Origin: Cyanoderma ruficeps
Lineage: Eukaryota > Chordata > Aves > Passeriformes > Timaliidae
DNA length: 64,000 nt
Reading direction: 5' to 3'
NCBI GenBank assembly: GCA_008694505.1
Contig: VZDJ01007747.1
Span: 31,997,039-32,061,038 of the forward strand
A model generated the notes under the pieces. That model ran no database searches, was not told where the DNA came from, and saw only the letters and a program-made list of their open reading frames with translations. Position 1 is the stretch's first letter; every line of letters begins with the position of its first letter. This document shows, one piece after another, positions 1 through 13,370 of the stretch. The translations under genes were made by a program, and so were the position numbers.

Positions 1-3000
1 TTTTTCCTGCATTTTTCTCTAAGAATTATCATCACTTGGCTTACTTACTTAAAGGCTGATAGTGCCTGGAGAGGCAAAGGCCTTATTGTTTGGAGTAGTC
101 TACATACATATGGTGAGAGACAGTTTCTCTCCCAACAAGTTTTCCATCTAAATAAACAAGGTTAACAGGGCTGGGAAGAAGCAGTAACTCCCCATTTCAC
201 GGGGGAAGTACCAGAAAGTGAGAGGAGCTGAGCACTGAGCCCCAATCCTGACAGGCACCAAAACGTTTGCTCCTGGCAGGGCCAGAGGGTTTTGGAAAAT
301 ATTTTCAAGTTGAAAACAGTTGGAAGTGCACTTCAAGAAAAATAAACATTGCAATCTGCTTGGATAGCTAAGCAGGAATGGCACAGAACTTGGTATCCCA
401 GAGGTTCTGGGGATTAAAGATTTTCAACTACTTTTATGACCTTTGGGGATATTCTATGGCCTCCTGAGTACTTTTGGTAGTTTAATTTACAGCTTTTCCG
501 TGTCATAATGCTGCCTAAAGCTGTGCCTTTGACTGGAGTCTCTCGACTGTAGTTACACAGCAAACATGTGACTGAAGTCTTAAGTGTGAAGTCTCAGTTG
601 CTGGTTTTGAGGAGCCTGAGAAGGTAGCTAAGATGCCTGCCTTGCTGTTCACAGAGAAGGCTTGCCTGAAGACACAGATGGAGACTCTTTCTAGGATGCC
701 GCTTGTCTTCTGTGCACTATTGGTTGCGTGACACAGGAGAATGTAACCAAGACACTGAGAACAGTCAGGCTTGTATAGAAATTCCTTCCTTTGTCCCATC
801 TCTCCCCCAGCATGGCCACTGCAGAAGGCAACAATGAGAGTGCTCCTGGAACCAGCCTTACAGCTCTTGGCAGCCACCTCAGGGCAGTGTGTTCCAGTGG
901 CTGGAGTAAGATCAATTGCACTCTTGAATTCCACACACATCTTTAAGGGCACCTCTAATTATGAATGCATTACAGATTACAGTTAAGTTTGTAATATTTG
1001 GAATGTTTAAAAACAGATATTTTTTCATCAGCAGGGAAGCCTTTAAGGAGGTAAATCTCATATTACTATTTCCCACTTCTCCTGTGTAGCAATAGTAGTG
1101 GGTGAAGACTGAAAATCTCTGGTATGGTAGAGGAAAAGCCCCTCTGTTCAGTGGAGACAGCATTCCCAGGGGAAAACATCCAGGTCTGGGAATTCTTTGG
1201 GAAACCTGTTGTTTTTCTTCTATCAGACCTAAGAAATGGCTCACAGTCCTGCCCAAATAAATTAGTCTGAAGTTGAGCCCAAATTGTGCCAGCAAAGAGT
1301 GGCACACAGTGTAGTTTGAAGAGTCTGGGTTATCACGTTGGGCTGATTTGCAGGGAAAATGAATATTTTGGTAGAAATGCATATTTATTAGAATCCCATT
1401 TATTGCTGCAAATTACAGTCACTTTGGAAGTGTATTGGTTTACTTGTTTCAGCTGAAGTCCTGCTTTCATTCTCTGACCTGATGCGGTGTAGAAAGGATC
1501 AAACCATCTCTATATTAAAAAAAGAAAAGAAAGAAACTGTACTCAAACCATAAAAAGGTTTTTGGTTTCTTCAAAAGAAGAAAGGCAGTCTTGCCATAAA
1601 TTTGGTAAACTGCCTTTATAGTGCTTATGCCCACAGATTTAGCTTGTAACAGGGAAATGTGCTATGTTTAAATACCCAGAAGGAGTCTGGAAGACAGATT
1701 TGTCCTGATAGCTTGTCATTTACCAAAATGGGTAGTGATAATTGGACACAGGAGACACTTTCAGATCAGCCTTTAGTGACAGTGCTGATAGTTATGGAAA
1801 ACATAAAATATCTCATGGTGGAGCTTCAGTGTCTTCTCTGTCATCAGGCCAGGCAATGTCCCCAGCAAACACCATATGTATCATTGCCAACTACATTATA
1901 TCAAAATACTCTCACTTCAGATCCTTTCTTGTTCTTTAAAATATTCTACAACTGTACATATTAAAATTTACAAAATATTAATGAAATTGGAGTGTAAGAG
2001 GGATGGATAAACCCATCCTTCCTGTGTTGCTTTTGGCTGTGATGGCTCTGGTCTGGAGTGAAGCAGGCATATTAGTTATCTACTGGGTATAAACCTGTTT
2101 TCTGAATCTCTCTCCCCTTGATCAGCATTATTTTACAGATCTTCACCTTTTAGCCACCCCTTTGGTATCCTGTGCCATAGGACTCACTGTTGCTCTGATA
2201 GAGTGGAACAAGATGAAGAAGAAAATGGCTTCTTCAAAGAGTGAATTATCACAATTAACTGAGAATCTGGGTATCAAAAAGCCTCCCAAAGTTTCTTACT
2301 TAGAACCTTTTCTTTTGCAGTACTTTTAAGTATCATTTATTGCAACTTCCTGGTCATTTAGCTTGTGCTTTTGAGAAAATATGGGGAGTTTTTGTGGGAC
2401 ACTGTACACAGCTAAGATATAATTGCAGAAATCCCAGCAAAAGGTCATATATCATTCTGACTTTTCCAACTACACTTCTGCCTGTCAAATAACTTACAAG
2501 AACTAGGGGTTTTTTTACTGCATTTTACATGCTTGAATGCCACATCTTAGGTGCAGGATACTTATCTCCTTGCTCTGTGCTGCCTTTTCAGCACTTTTAA
2601 CTAGTCCCTTTCCTGCTTCTTGCAAAGCATGCACACCACTGCCTGCAATGGATGCTTGCATTGCTTAGTTGTAACATTTGGCTGCCTAAGGAGCTGCTGA
2701 AAATTATATTCAGATGAAGCTAAATTGCTGGCTAAATATTGAATTGAGCAGTAGATGGTGAAGTCCCATGTGGTATTTTATTATTAATCTCATCAGGAGG
2801 TTGTAAAGAACAATACCGATAATTAGTCATACCTTCTAACCCTGTAAACCAGGGCATATTGGTTATATTACCCTTCATAGTATACTTTATTGGTAAACTT
2901 CCTATTTTACTTACATATTATGATGTAAGAAGGATTTCTGGATCTTAGTGAAGGTAGTATTTGAATTAAAGAATACAATTTGACTGAACAGAATAAAATT

Positions 3001-6000
3001 TATTTATTCATAACTAAATCATTGCTCGGTACATTAATGTGTATGATTGAAAAGATAGCTTTTTTTTTTTCAAAATGAGACCTTGGATTAATGAATGCTG
3101 AAAAGATTTAAGGACTTCCTTTTTTGCCCTTTTGCTGATGTTGTTACCCTAGATATAAGGTATTCAGGTTGTATGTTATATTCATATCCACCGCTTCTAA
3201 GACATATGACCTGAATGTGGCAAAAAGATGCTTTTATAATATAATGGTAAGAACTTATAAGAAAAGGAAATGAGGCCAGTAGCTACCCTATAATGAAGGT
3301 TCTGTTTAAGGAAAGGATCCCTGTACACCAGATCTGTTAATATCTGCTAAAGTAAATGGCACTTAGGAACATACATAAACACATACCCCAGCAATATTAA
3401 TCAGGATCAGAATGTTTATTGAGATTTTTAATTCAGTCAAGATAAAATGTGTGAGCACACTTTCCCTGACTTCTTGTGGATTCAGTAAACTGTATTTTCA
3501 ATCACATCATTTTACCTAAAAATTAATGGGAATAAAAGGTCCAGGGGAGATCAGTAACATAGACTGGCTCAAGTTCTCAAGACCACACAAATAATAAATA
3601 CATTTATAGATTTAACTTTCGGGCTTTTGACTTTTACTTACAAGTACTTGATTTAGCATTCGTTGCAATGTGCTAGAAATATTTTCTCTGCCCATACGTT
3701 TGGTGTATGCATGAGTATCAGGTTGGCTGCATGCTTTGAACTGGTAAATATTTACTTAGGAAGTTGTTGGGTTTTTCTGTAGATATCAAGCTAATGAGTG
3801 GCTAGTATAGATCTGATGTGAAGAGAAGTGACATCTCAAGTCAACCCTCCTTAAAGTAGGCTAGACACTGAGTCCATCTGTTCTACCACAAACTTGCTCC
3901 CCACAAGCCACAAATTGCCCTTTTAGGAAAGCAAAGCAAACTTAAAGCAATAATAATCTGCACTGCTCAGGCAAAAGCACTTTTTAAATGGGCTTGCAAA
4001 CATTGCTGTAGAAAGACACAAAAGCAATTAAAACGTCGAATAAATAATAGTAATAATAAAAGGGCCAAACAAAGAAGGTAATGTTAAATTTCAATAGGGT
4101 CTATCAGTATTTAAACTTAAGTTTGAAATCCCATCTCTGTCTTGAATCCTACAGATTGGTTTGTAGAAGAAAAAAACCTGCATTTGCTCTTCGGAATCTT
4201 CAGTTTTTAATTATTTCTTCTGTCTTTGGCACAAATGAATCTGACTCTCATAATCTTAATGTTATATTTTTTTCAAGTGGTTGAGGAGAAATAAGGGTAC
4301 AAAGCAGTTTTCAGGTCTTTAGAAAGCAAGCTTTAGTGCTTACTTACTTTTTTTTGTTTGTTTTGTCTTGGAGTGTTGGGTTTTTTATGACGGTATTTTT
4401 TTTTCTGTGAGAGACAGGCTGATCTGACAGACACTCAAAAACATTGTAATCTGTATTTATTACTCAGTGGAAGACACAAGGCTAATGGAATGGATTGATA
4501 ATGCTCTGTATACACACCCTATATTTACCTAGTTCTGCTTAAGTCTGAATGGAAATTTTACTTATTGTTTAACTAATAATTATTTTACCAGCTATATTAG
4601 TTCTGGGTATTGATTTTACACTAGCAGTAAATTTGATAAATCTTTTAACAACTATTTAATTGTTTATTTCTTTGTTTGTAGATAATAAAATTATAAGTCC
4701 CAGCTGAGACGTTGAGCTGCCAAGAATGAACACACACCTATACAAACACAAAAATAATACTTTTCTCAGTAAATTCTTTGCAGATATCAAACTGTTGTCT
4801 GATCTTTGTACCCACATATATTTAAATACTAAATTTTTAAAATGCTGAAAATAATAAACCACTAATAGTTCTGAATCCAAGTGTCTGAATTTGGAGTAAG
4901 ATGCCTAATTAGAAGTCCTAATGAGGAATTAAGTTGTGACCACAGTTAATTGTCCTGCAACTTTTAAATTGAGTTACAGATGCTTAAAGGTGCATGGAAC
5001 CCCTGCAGCGGGGAGAACAGGGATCTAAACACTAACCAGGCTCCAGTTAAGTTAGTGAGGGGAGTCCTGGTAAATACTTCTGTGTTTAAGCCTTGTTCCT
5101 CGTGGGGCTGAATGGTGAAGAAAAGCATCTTTGGAGTGATGTTGGTTAGGAGTGATGTTCTGTTCCTCATTTAGATCATGAACCTTTTGTCAATACGAAC
5201 AATTAGTGGGCTAAAGATTCCATTGACCACACGACAAGAATCAATATACACGGTACTTGTTAGTTATTTACCACAGAGTGTATTAAAGCCTGTAGATTCA
5301 CCATAAATCCTTTAAAGATATCCTGCTATGATCCTTGCCACAACATGCATTGACACATCAATAAATCCTTTTGACAAGGGTGATATGTGAAAATCAATAC
5401 CAGTTTATCAGCTATTTCCATGTAGTCTTTTCTACAGAGGTTTAAAGATCTTTTCCCAAAGCTGTACGACTGACACGCTGTAGGGACAGTTCTTGAATCA
5501 AATAGTGACCTTGATTAATGCTATTCACACTAAGAATTTTTTAAATCCCATGTAAGGGACATAGAACCATTTCTGATGACACTCACTGTTTGGAAAGTGC
5601 TTTTCAAAGGTTTTACTGAATTTTTAATTTTTAATTTTGAAGGTGAATGAACTTTGTGTACACACAGACCATGTTAGGTGCTTTTTTTCCTCAAAGAAAA
5701 TGAAGTTTCTTCTACTGATAAAAATTTCCAGATGTTTCTGTTTCACTAAATTATTTTTTACAACATAAGAGCCATTGCCGAAGGCTGTGCTGTGTACTTA
5801 TTCTGCTTTACAAACTTTATTGTGCTATAAAAATAGGTTCAACACATATATTTATAATGGAAAGTGTAAAATTTAGGCAGAGTAGAACCATTTTTTAGTA
5901 GGTTCTTCTGAAGTGTTTGAGGAACTTTGAACTGATCCTATCTGATTTAAAGTGTCAAGCAACCTTTTAAAAGATCCAGGCTCCTTAAGTTTTCAGTGGT

Positions 6001-6173
6001 GGTTATCTTTCATGTCTAAGTAACAGATTATTTAGATTTTTACAGGGATTCCTTCTATGCATACTGTCCTCCAAATGTATGCAGCAGTTTTATCCTGAAG
6101 TTTTATACATTACTTATTTCATCAGGAAGTTCTAATTGTCCTGGAGGTTGTAAAAACTTTCAAAACCAATGCG
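1..6173. other. Intronic stretch, no recognised feature
   Basis: AT-rich unique-looking sequence. Two adjacent minus-strand open frames (about 515-952 and 912-1382, 145 and 156 codons) show no recognisable domain and no splice or start context, so I treat them as chance. No repeat family recognised. Confidence 0.5.
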
Positions 6174-6194
6174 AAAAAAAAAAAAAAAAAAAAG
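6174..6194 (+). repeat. Poly-A tract (21 nt)
   Basis: Uninterrupted run of 21 A. Nothing upstream resembles a LINE or a processed gene copy, so it is listed only as a homopolymer. Confidence 0.9.
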
Positions 6195-6569
6195 AAATGT
6201 CCCTAAAATACCGAAATATAGCTGAAACAAAACTTAAACAGAAAACAATGACTACATTAATGACTCTTTTAAAATTTAAATATTTTTCCCCTTTCTTGCA
6301 CAAAAAAATAAAAATTTGAATTCCAAGGTAGGGAAAACGTTAAATTAGTTCTGTATCTTGCATTCAGGGGCATGTAAGTCATGCAGCAGCTTAAAAATCA
6401 TTTCAAATTCCACAGAGAGGAAAAGATAAAGAAACCTAATACATGGCTTTATGGGACTACCTCTGCCAAAGTCAGCTTTGATACAAGCAAATCCAATTCC
6501 CTCTTCAGTCAATGGGAGCTGGCACTGCTAATGGCAGGCGTCTGTTCTGCCCCTTGGTATAATTTTTTT

Positions 6570-6604
6570 CTGTGTTTTTCCTGTGTTTTTCCTGTGTTTC
6601 CTGT
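6570..6604 (+). repeat. Short tandem repeat, unit CTGTGTTTTTC
   Basis: Three head-to-tail copies of an 11-bp pyrimidine-rich unit; the last copy is slightly shortened (CTGTGTTTC). Confidence 0.85.
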
Positions 6605-9600
6605 AAAGTTTTCTACAGATAATGACCTTAACAGAAGGAATAAGAAAGCTTTGGCTTATGTTGCAATGGTTTTGAGTGATGCAAAAGATAAGTGTAACAC
6701 TCATGATGGAGATTCAGGTCTCTTGGTCTTTCCCTGCCCAACTCTATACAATATTTCACTGTAAAAATCTTACCTAAAACCTCCACTCTAAAATCGCAGT
6801 GATTCTGCTATGTGTATGATATAATGTACACCTTGTTATCTGCCTTTCTTTCTCCCCTTTATTTTCCTCCCGTCCATCATTTCTCCTTTATCATGTTCCC
6901 TCTGATGAATCTCTAAGTGTAGATAAATGTAATGCATTAAATGTCATTAAGATACAGGAAAAACTCTGTTTTGCTTAACTACCTTGTTTATGGTGATAAA
7001 GATATTTAAATTATATCCCCCTATATATGTAGTTGGATACATGAATCATCCTTAAACATAATCAGTGAATTTTTCACTTTTCACAAAGGATTTGTTAAAG
7101 ACCTCCTCTCTATCTCTTTCCCTTCTTTAAAGAGAAAAACTGTTCTCACCTAATGCTGCTTTTTCCCATTAGAATAGTCTGGATTTCTTGGTGCACAACC
7201 AGGATGGGCTTCTGGTGTGTGCCGCAGGGACTGCAAGCTGGAAAGGGAAGACAGTATGAAGAAAAGGGTGGAATAAAATCCACGTAAACAACCGAAGAAC
7301 AATGATCGCTGAATGAAAAACAAGGTAGAATAGCTTCAGGCAACAGATAACCCAAGCTCCAGCTGACCTTGGGTCTTTACATAAGGACAGAATCCTCCAG
7401 CAATTTCATCATTTTTGCCCCACTGTCAACCTTGCATCTATTACTATCTTACTATTTTTTTTCTCTGCTCATATGTATTTATTGTTTAAATGTATTTACT
7501 ATGACTAATAGAAGGAAAATCTCTAGGTAAGCTTCAGCTTTCTCCGGTTTCTCAGATTCCTGAGGACTGATGAAATTCAGGACTCTTTTTTTGTTTGTTT
7601 GTTTCAAATCTCTTGAGCCAGAGAAAATTAGATACCAGCTCTGAACCAGCAGGGTTGAATTTTGTGCCTAAGAGCAGTCTTGCTTCTCATTTTGGCATAG
7701 TTGTAGAGTATATCTTTTGTCCTTTCTGCTGTGAATGTGCAGTTAAACTAACAGCAGAGGATGGAAAGGCAGCTGTCTTGAGCACGTCACTTGGCAGTGA
7801 CCAGACCTTAAGCATGAACAGATTTGTTGAGGCAGCTTTCCCAGCCTATTCAGTAAAGGCAACCAATTCTGAGTCTTGTGTACTATGAGTTGATGAGGTC
7901 TATTAAATATCCTCATATAAAACATCCCAGGGGCCAGGGTAAGGGAAAGAAAGGGGTATTCACTGAGAGACGTAAGCTAAAAACTGTCAAGAGTTCTGTG
8001 TCACCAAGAATAGTTGTTGGACTGTTTGGTTGTCAACGGCTACTTTAAAATTGTAAGGGCTGCATGGTTTTTATATCATAAAAGAATTTTGGCATTTCTT
8101 TGGCTATAACAAATGATCATGCTACTGCATCCACAGCTGGTATATATAAATGAAACACCATATATTCAGCTGAGAGAGAAGATTGCTTCATGGTGTTTTT
8201 GTTACAGGCTACCATGTACTCTATGCACCTGTGTTTTAAAGTCACAATATATCAGCAAGAGTCAGACACTTGTGAACTAAGCTGTACAGGATAAAAATGT
8301 GTAACCATGGTGTTTTGATGTTTCAGCCATTTTAAATATTAAAATAATTTAAGAAGAGTGAATTGCAAATTTTAGTTGATGATTAGAGAAGGATCATTTC
8401 TACTGTTTGAATCATCTTGTGCATATCTTCATTTGATGCTGATGAACTAATTTCCGATGTGTTTGTTTTTAAAAGAAAGAGTCCTATAATTTAAAAGCAC
8501 ACTAGTAAAAATACTTTTAATTTTTAATATTTGTGAAAATAAAGGGGTCTTGTGCTCATATAATTAAAAGAAAACATTTTTCATAAGAGTAGATTGATAA
8601 GATATTACATGGAAAATGGTTTGCTGTTTTCAAAAGCAGGGGAAAATTTTGTAGGTCTTCTGATTAGACCTATGTTTATCAGATTTTCCTGCAGAACAGG
8701 AGCAGGGGAAGAAATCTGTGCAAAAAACAAAAAAATGGTGTTGCTGCATGACCATGAGGTCTCTTCAAGAAATTGTTTTTCCTTATTATTCCTTATTTTC
8801 CTTATTCTGTCAGCTGTCCTGCATAGTTGACAATTTGGGTTAGGAGCAAAGTTAGAAGTTTGAATGATCAAACAAACAAATGGGAAGAAGCAAGAGAGTG
8901 GATTTCAGAGGCAAGGATTTGTTTGGTGGTCTGCGAGATGGTTTTATTCCCACCCTCCAACTTGACCCATTTTCTTTGCTTTAATTATTTAGTTTTACGT
9001 GAACAGCGATAAAGCATGTGTGCTAAATACATATCAGCGTTTTGTCAAAAAGAGGTTATATATCAGTAGAAAGGCTGCATCAATTGCTTTAGTTAGTTTG
9101 TCAATCTGCTAGTAGAGACACCGAATTCAGAAGTCCTAACAATGCTGCATAAATGTTTATCTCAAATAAGAATAAGGCGTAAAAGTCTTTTAGATGAGGG
9201 AGCAACACAAACATTTTGGTTTCACCTTCAACTGTTGTGTGACAAAACCAAACCACCCATTCCTCATTTTGTGTCTTGCACAGGAGGAATGACAGAATAT
9301 TTTACTTCTTTCCAAGTATATGATGCTAGTGTTCTAAATAACTCAAAACCTTTTTTCTCCTAGAAATAATATTTCCTCAGCTTCTAGGACAATAGATGTA
9401 AAATACTTTGGAAAAAACTCCAAAAACCAAAAAAACCCATCAGAAATCTCTTAGAAGCCTAGTCTGTGTAGTCAGTCCACACATTATATGTTTGTTCCTG
9501 GGAATTTCTTATTTCCTGGGACTCAGGCATCTCTTCCATAAGCTGACTGATACTGGGGCCTGTGCTGGACACAGCTTAAAAGAGGAAGGGCTTACTTTTA

Positions 9601-12026
9601 AAGATGTGTCTGTGCATTTTGGCTGAGGTCTTCTCAGGAGTTGTAAAGAAATTTGGCAGGTGAAATGCAGCAGTCCTTTGAAAAGATGTTTTCTCATGTT
9701 TGAACAGCTCTGGTGGCCACTGCCAAGGAGGGACAACTGCCAGTCACTCCTGAACTCTTCCCAACCCTTTTTGGGAGAAACTGATGTCATGATTCATCTT
9801 TGCATGAGACAGTGCTCATGTTTCCCTGCTGCTTTATGCCTCAGCACAGGAGGAGGTTCTTTGTTTTCTCTCCCCTTGGGCTCACTTCTTGCAGTCCCAT
9901 GCAGGGCTGAATGCAATCTGGCCTATGGTAGAGATTTGGAATCTGTTAGCTTCTCTTCTACAGCTTTCAAGGCTTGCCAGCAATACTGTGGGAAGCCTGG
10001 AAAAAATTAAAGCGTTATTCTATCCTGAAACTTGTTTCTGCAAAAATGCTATTCTAGGCTTCCATGTTTATTGTTCCTCCATGATTCTCTGTATGAAATT
10101 TGATAGGTTTCAAAAGGGGAAGGAAAAAAGCAACAAAAAAAGAAATAAAATTTCTGATTACCTGTCCAGCAGACGCCTTCTTTGAGCAGACAACCTCAAT
10201 TTTTTCTCCTCAATCTGAAAATCAGAATCTCTTCTGGTAAAAGGAATTAAACCCAGCTGAGAAAGGCTCTGCTAAGGGTTTGAACTTAAAATTCTTTTCA
10301 GCTGAAAAAAACCCGAAGCTACTTGACAGCAAATTCACAGTGTAAGGTTATTTTTAAATGCTAGTATATTGGCTGGTTCATAGGGAAGGCAGGACTGTAA
10401 ATAGTGGGGCAGTGCCTGGGGTTTCCTCTGACAAATTTTTGTCACCTGTTTTCCAGTGTCATTTATTCAGTCTGCAGAATAATTTCTCATGTTTCAAATG
10501 CAAGTCGCAGACCAGTTGTCCACTACTTCTTCTTAGGATAGCCCAAATCACCCTTGTATTAGTCCAGATGGAGTGAACTCGTGAAGATTTAAATATTTTA
10601 TCTCTGTAAAATTCAGTGAAGTTTATTGTGGAATTTCCTTTGGAAGCTTTTATTGGGAGAAGATGCACTTGGTACATAGCTTGCCTTTACCTTTAGGCTA
10701 GTGACAGAGAAGTTCTGAAAGGGTCCCTGTGTCATAAATGTAGGGAGGTACATCACAGGACCTGATGTGAACATGACCTGCAAGAATTCTGGATTGAAAA
10801 CGGCAGATTTGTTAATGGTCAGATCTTGTAAACTGGTGGTAGTCTTTCTCTCATCTGGAAACTCTTTTTGTTTACATTCAGAAAACAAACAAGTGCATTC
10901 AATCAAGTCTTCTTGATCAGTGAAAAATCAAGTTCTGATCTACAGAGCTATAAACAAGACACTTCAACCACTTTCCAAGGAACTAAGAGCTTGGCCATTA
11001 TTAGTTAATTTAGCAGTGTAATTTTCACCTTAGATATAATTAATAAAGATCAATCTTAATGGACCACTATTTTCAAAAAAAAGCATGGAAAAGCCAGGAA
11101 ACTCAGAAGGCACATATGCAAATCTATCTTTTATTATTTTGGTTATATCTGTACAGCACCTCTCTATAGTCACACATGCGAGGCCAGAGAAAAGGGAGGG
11201 ACTTTGTACAAGTCCTTGCAGTCCTGATTCCCCTCGGACTTGGTCTCATGTCTTGGTTTAGAGGAGCTGCTGGGTCTGAGTGCCTCAGAGCTGTGTGCTC
11301 TGCTTTGCCCCCACAGTGCCAGTGCTGAGTGACGTGGTGGCCTGGCACCAGAGGCTGAAAGCTGGTGCTTGCTGCCATCACCAAGGAGGTGAATTGGGCT
11401 TCCCTGCACTCAGTGGGGTAAATTACTGCCTCCAGCCTCAATTGTAGCTGTGAATCCCCTTATTTATCTGCATTCAAAACTGGCTTTTCTTCAGTTAGTA
11501 GGGCTCATTTTAAATATGGCTAGATTTTGAAAGTCAATCATAATTTTAAAAAAATTGTGGATATTTGCAAACAAAGAAAATTTCAGGGGATTATTTGTTG
11601 CAGCCATGGCTGGTGTTATAATTACTTCTAATTTTAAAAGTCTTCTTGTCCCACAACAAAAAGTGCTTTTTAAATTTGCTGACAACTTGAAAAATAAAAC
11701 AATGCATTCTTAAAATAATGTGCAAGTAAATGATTGCCAAATCTATCACTGAAGTCTATGCTTTCATTATACCAAAAACATCAGAAATCACATTTGGTGC
11801 TACATTTTGTTCTCTTTGGTGCTGCAACAGATAAGGTTTTACTAAGGTTGCCTAATGGTATCCATGATAGCTCCCAGTTTGCAGTTACTGATAAGCTTTG
11901 CCAGACTTTAACTGTTTGGCATCTCTGTGAGGTGAAGCTCAACACTGGTTTTCTTCTTAGTTGAATCTGTTCTGGAAAATTTCAGAAAAAAACTATTCAA
12001 ACATTTCCAGGCATTAGGCAATGGGA
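6605..12026. other. Intronic stretch, no recognised feature
   Basis: Mostly AT-rich sequence with somewhat GC-richer patches at about 9.5-10.0 kb and 11.15-11.46 kb, where open frames overlap on one or both strands. None of the translations shows a family motif. No transposable element was recognised by eye. Confidence 0.5.
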
Positions 12027-12052
12027 ATATATATATATATATATATATATAT
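12027..12052. repeat. (AT)13 dinucleotide microsatellite
   Basis: Perfect AT run of about 26 nt followed by a T run. Self-complementary and likely length-variable. Confidence 0.9.
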
Positions 12053-12789
12053 TTTTTGAGCACACTGAAAAGTCCTGGCAAACCTTGCTCTAAATAGATG
12101 TAGGCTCCCCTCCCTCCCTCTGCTGCCCATCCTATTGTTTGGGAAAAAGGATTTGAAATTTGGCAGGAGGGTGCTCTTTGTCTTATAAAATTGTTATGAA
12201 AAGCATTACATTGCATGAACTTAAAAATCTTTGAGCAAGTGTAATGAAGGCAGGTGGGAGAGTGGAATCAGCTGAGAAATCGTTCTATCTCTGGAAGTAT
12301 TGGTGGAAAGCAAGGGGGAAAGGGATATGAGCAGAGAAACAGTTAATTGTGGATGAAACACTGATATGAACCTGAAAGTCAAAGGGAAGATTTATTTGCA
12401 AGATTTAATATTTACTACACAGAAGATCAGGCCTTGGAATCAGCCTTTTCAGAAGGGAAGATTTGTGGGGAAGAAAGGTCAGATGTCAACTGTCCTGCCA
12501 CCATTAGCAGATGGATTGGGAAAGGATAAGTGAGCAAAACTGGGAAATGACAAAACCTTTTTTTACTGATATATCAGCTCATCCCAAATGGGAGGTTGTG
12601 CCTGGAGCACTCCATTTAGGAATTACCAGTGTATTCTGCCTCTGTTAATACACATAATATGTTTTAAAATTTGTTTATGCTTGTGACTTGAAGTCTGGCA
12701 GCAATGAATTCAAAGCTTGTGCATCGAATGAACAGTTATTTCCTCTTACTGGGTTTAAAACTGTGACCTAATTTTATTGTGTCCTCAGG

Positions 12790-12804
12790 TTTTTTTTTTT
12801 TTTT
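12790..12804 (+). repeat. Poly-T tract (15 nt)
   Basis: Uninterrupted T run just upstream of the old CR1 fragment. Confidence 0.85.
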
Positions 12805-12879
12805 AGTTTATTTATTACAATGACGATTTTTAGACTAAATAATCATTCTCTAATCACAGAAAAGAAAGTCCAGAACTTT

Positions 12880-13370
12880 TATGACTTGCAAACCTCCACT
12901 GTACCTATCCCCAGTTACCCTTTTTCAAATCTGAAAGCATGTGGTTGGCCTTTTTTATTACTACATATCATTAAACCAACATTTCCGTGGAATTATCCAT
13001 AATGGTTCAGAGATTTTTGTGCCGCATGATAATAGCTAGGGTCCATTGTGGTTTAGATCTAATTAGGATTGTTTCCCCTCATATGCATTACTTTGCATTC
13101 ATCAATACCCTCTGCTGTTTTATTGTTGTTTAGTATTTTAAGCTTCCCACCACTCTTTGCATTCAGATCAGCTAGCCAGAGTGACTCTCCATGCCTGGTA
13201 AATTTTGTCATGTTGTTATTCATCTTCTTTCAAAGTCCTACCAGACTCTACCTAACATCTCAGGTCCTTGGGAGTTGGGCAGGTAACTTTCCTCTGTTGC
13301 AAAAGCTTGCCAGTTACTTCTACCCTTTGTTTGCTATCTTTTAATGATTTATTAACCAAGTCTTAGTCTT
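12880..13370 (-). mobile_element. Old CR1-family LINE fragment (antisense)
   Basis: Diverged fragment whose + strand reads as the complement of a CR1 LINE. Landmarks recalled from old amniote CR1 copies appear in order: a segment like 'gataatagctagggtcc', then 'tgcattactttgcatt' (about 13084-13099), 'ctctgctgttttattg', and 'taccctttgtttgctatctttta' near 13320. Order and spacing fit the region around the RT end and 3' part, with deletions. High divergence suggests an insertion that may predate bird radiation. Both ends are uncertain by about 100 bp and the subfamily cannot be named by eye. Confidence 0.62.

Noticed and set aside
515..1382. Two overlapping minus-strand open frames of 145 and 156 codons
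   Set aside because: No recognisable domain, no start or splice context, composition like the surrounding intron; lengths are possible by chance in 64 kb.
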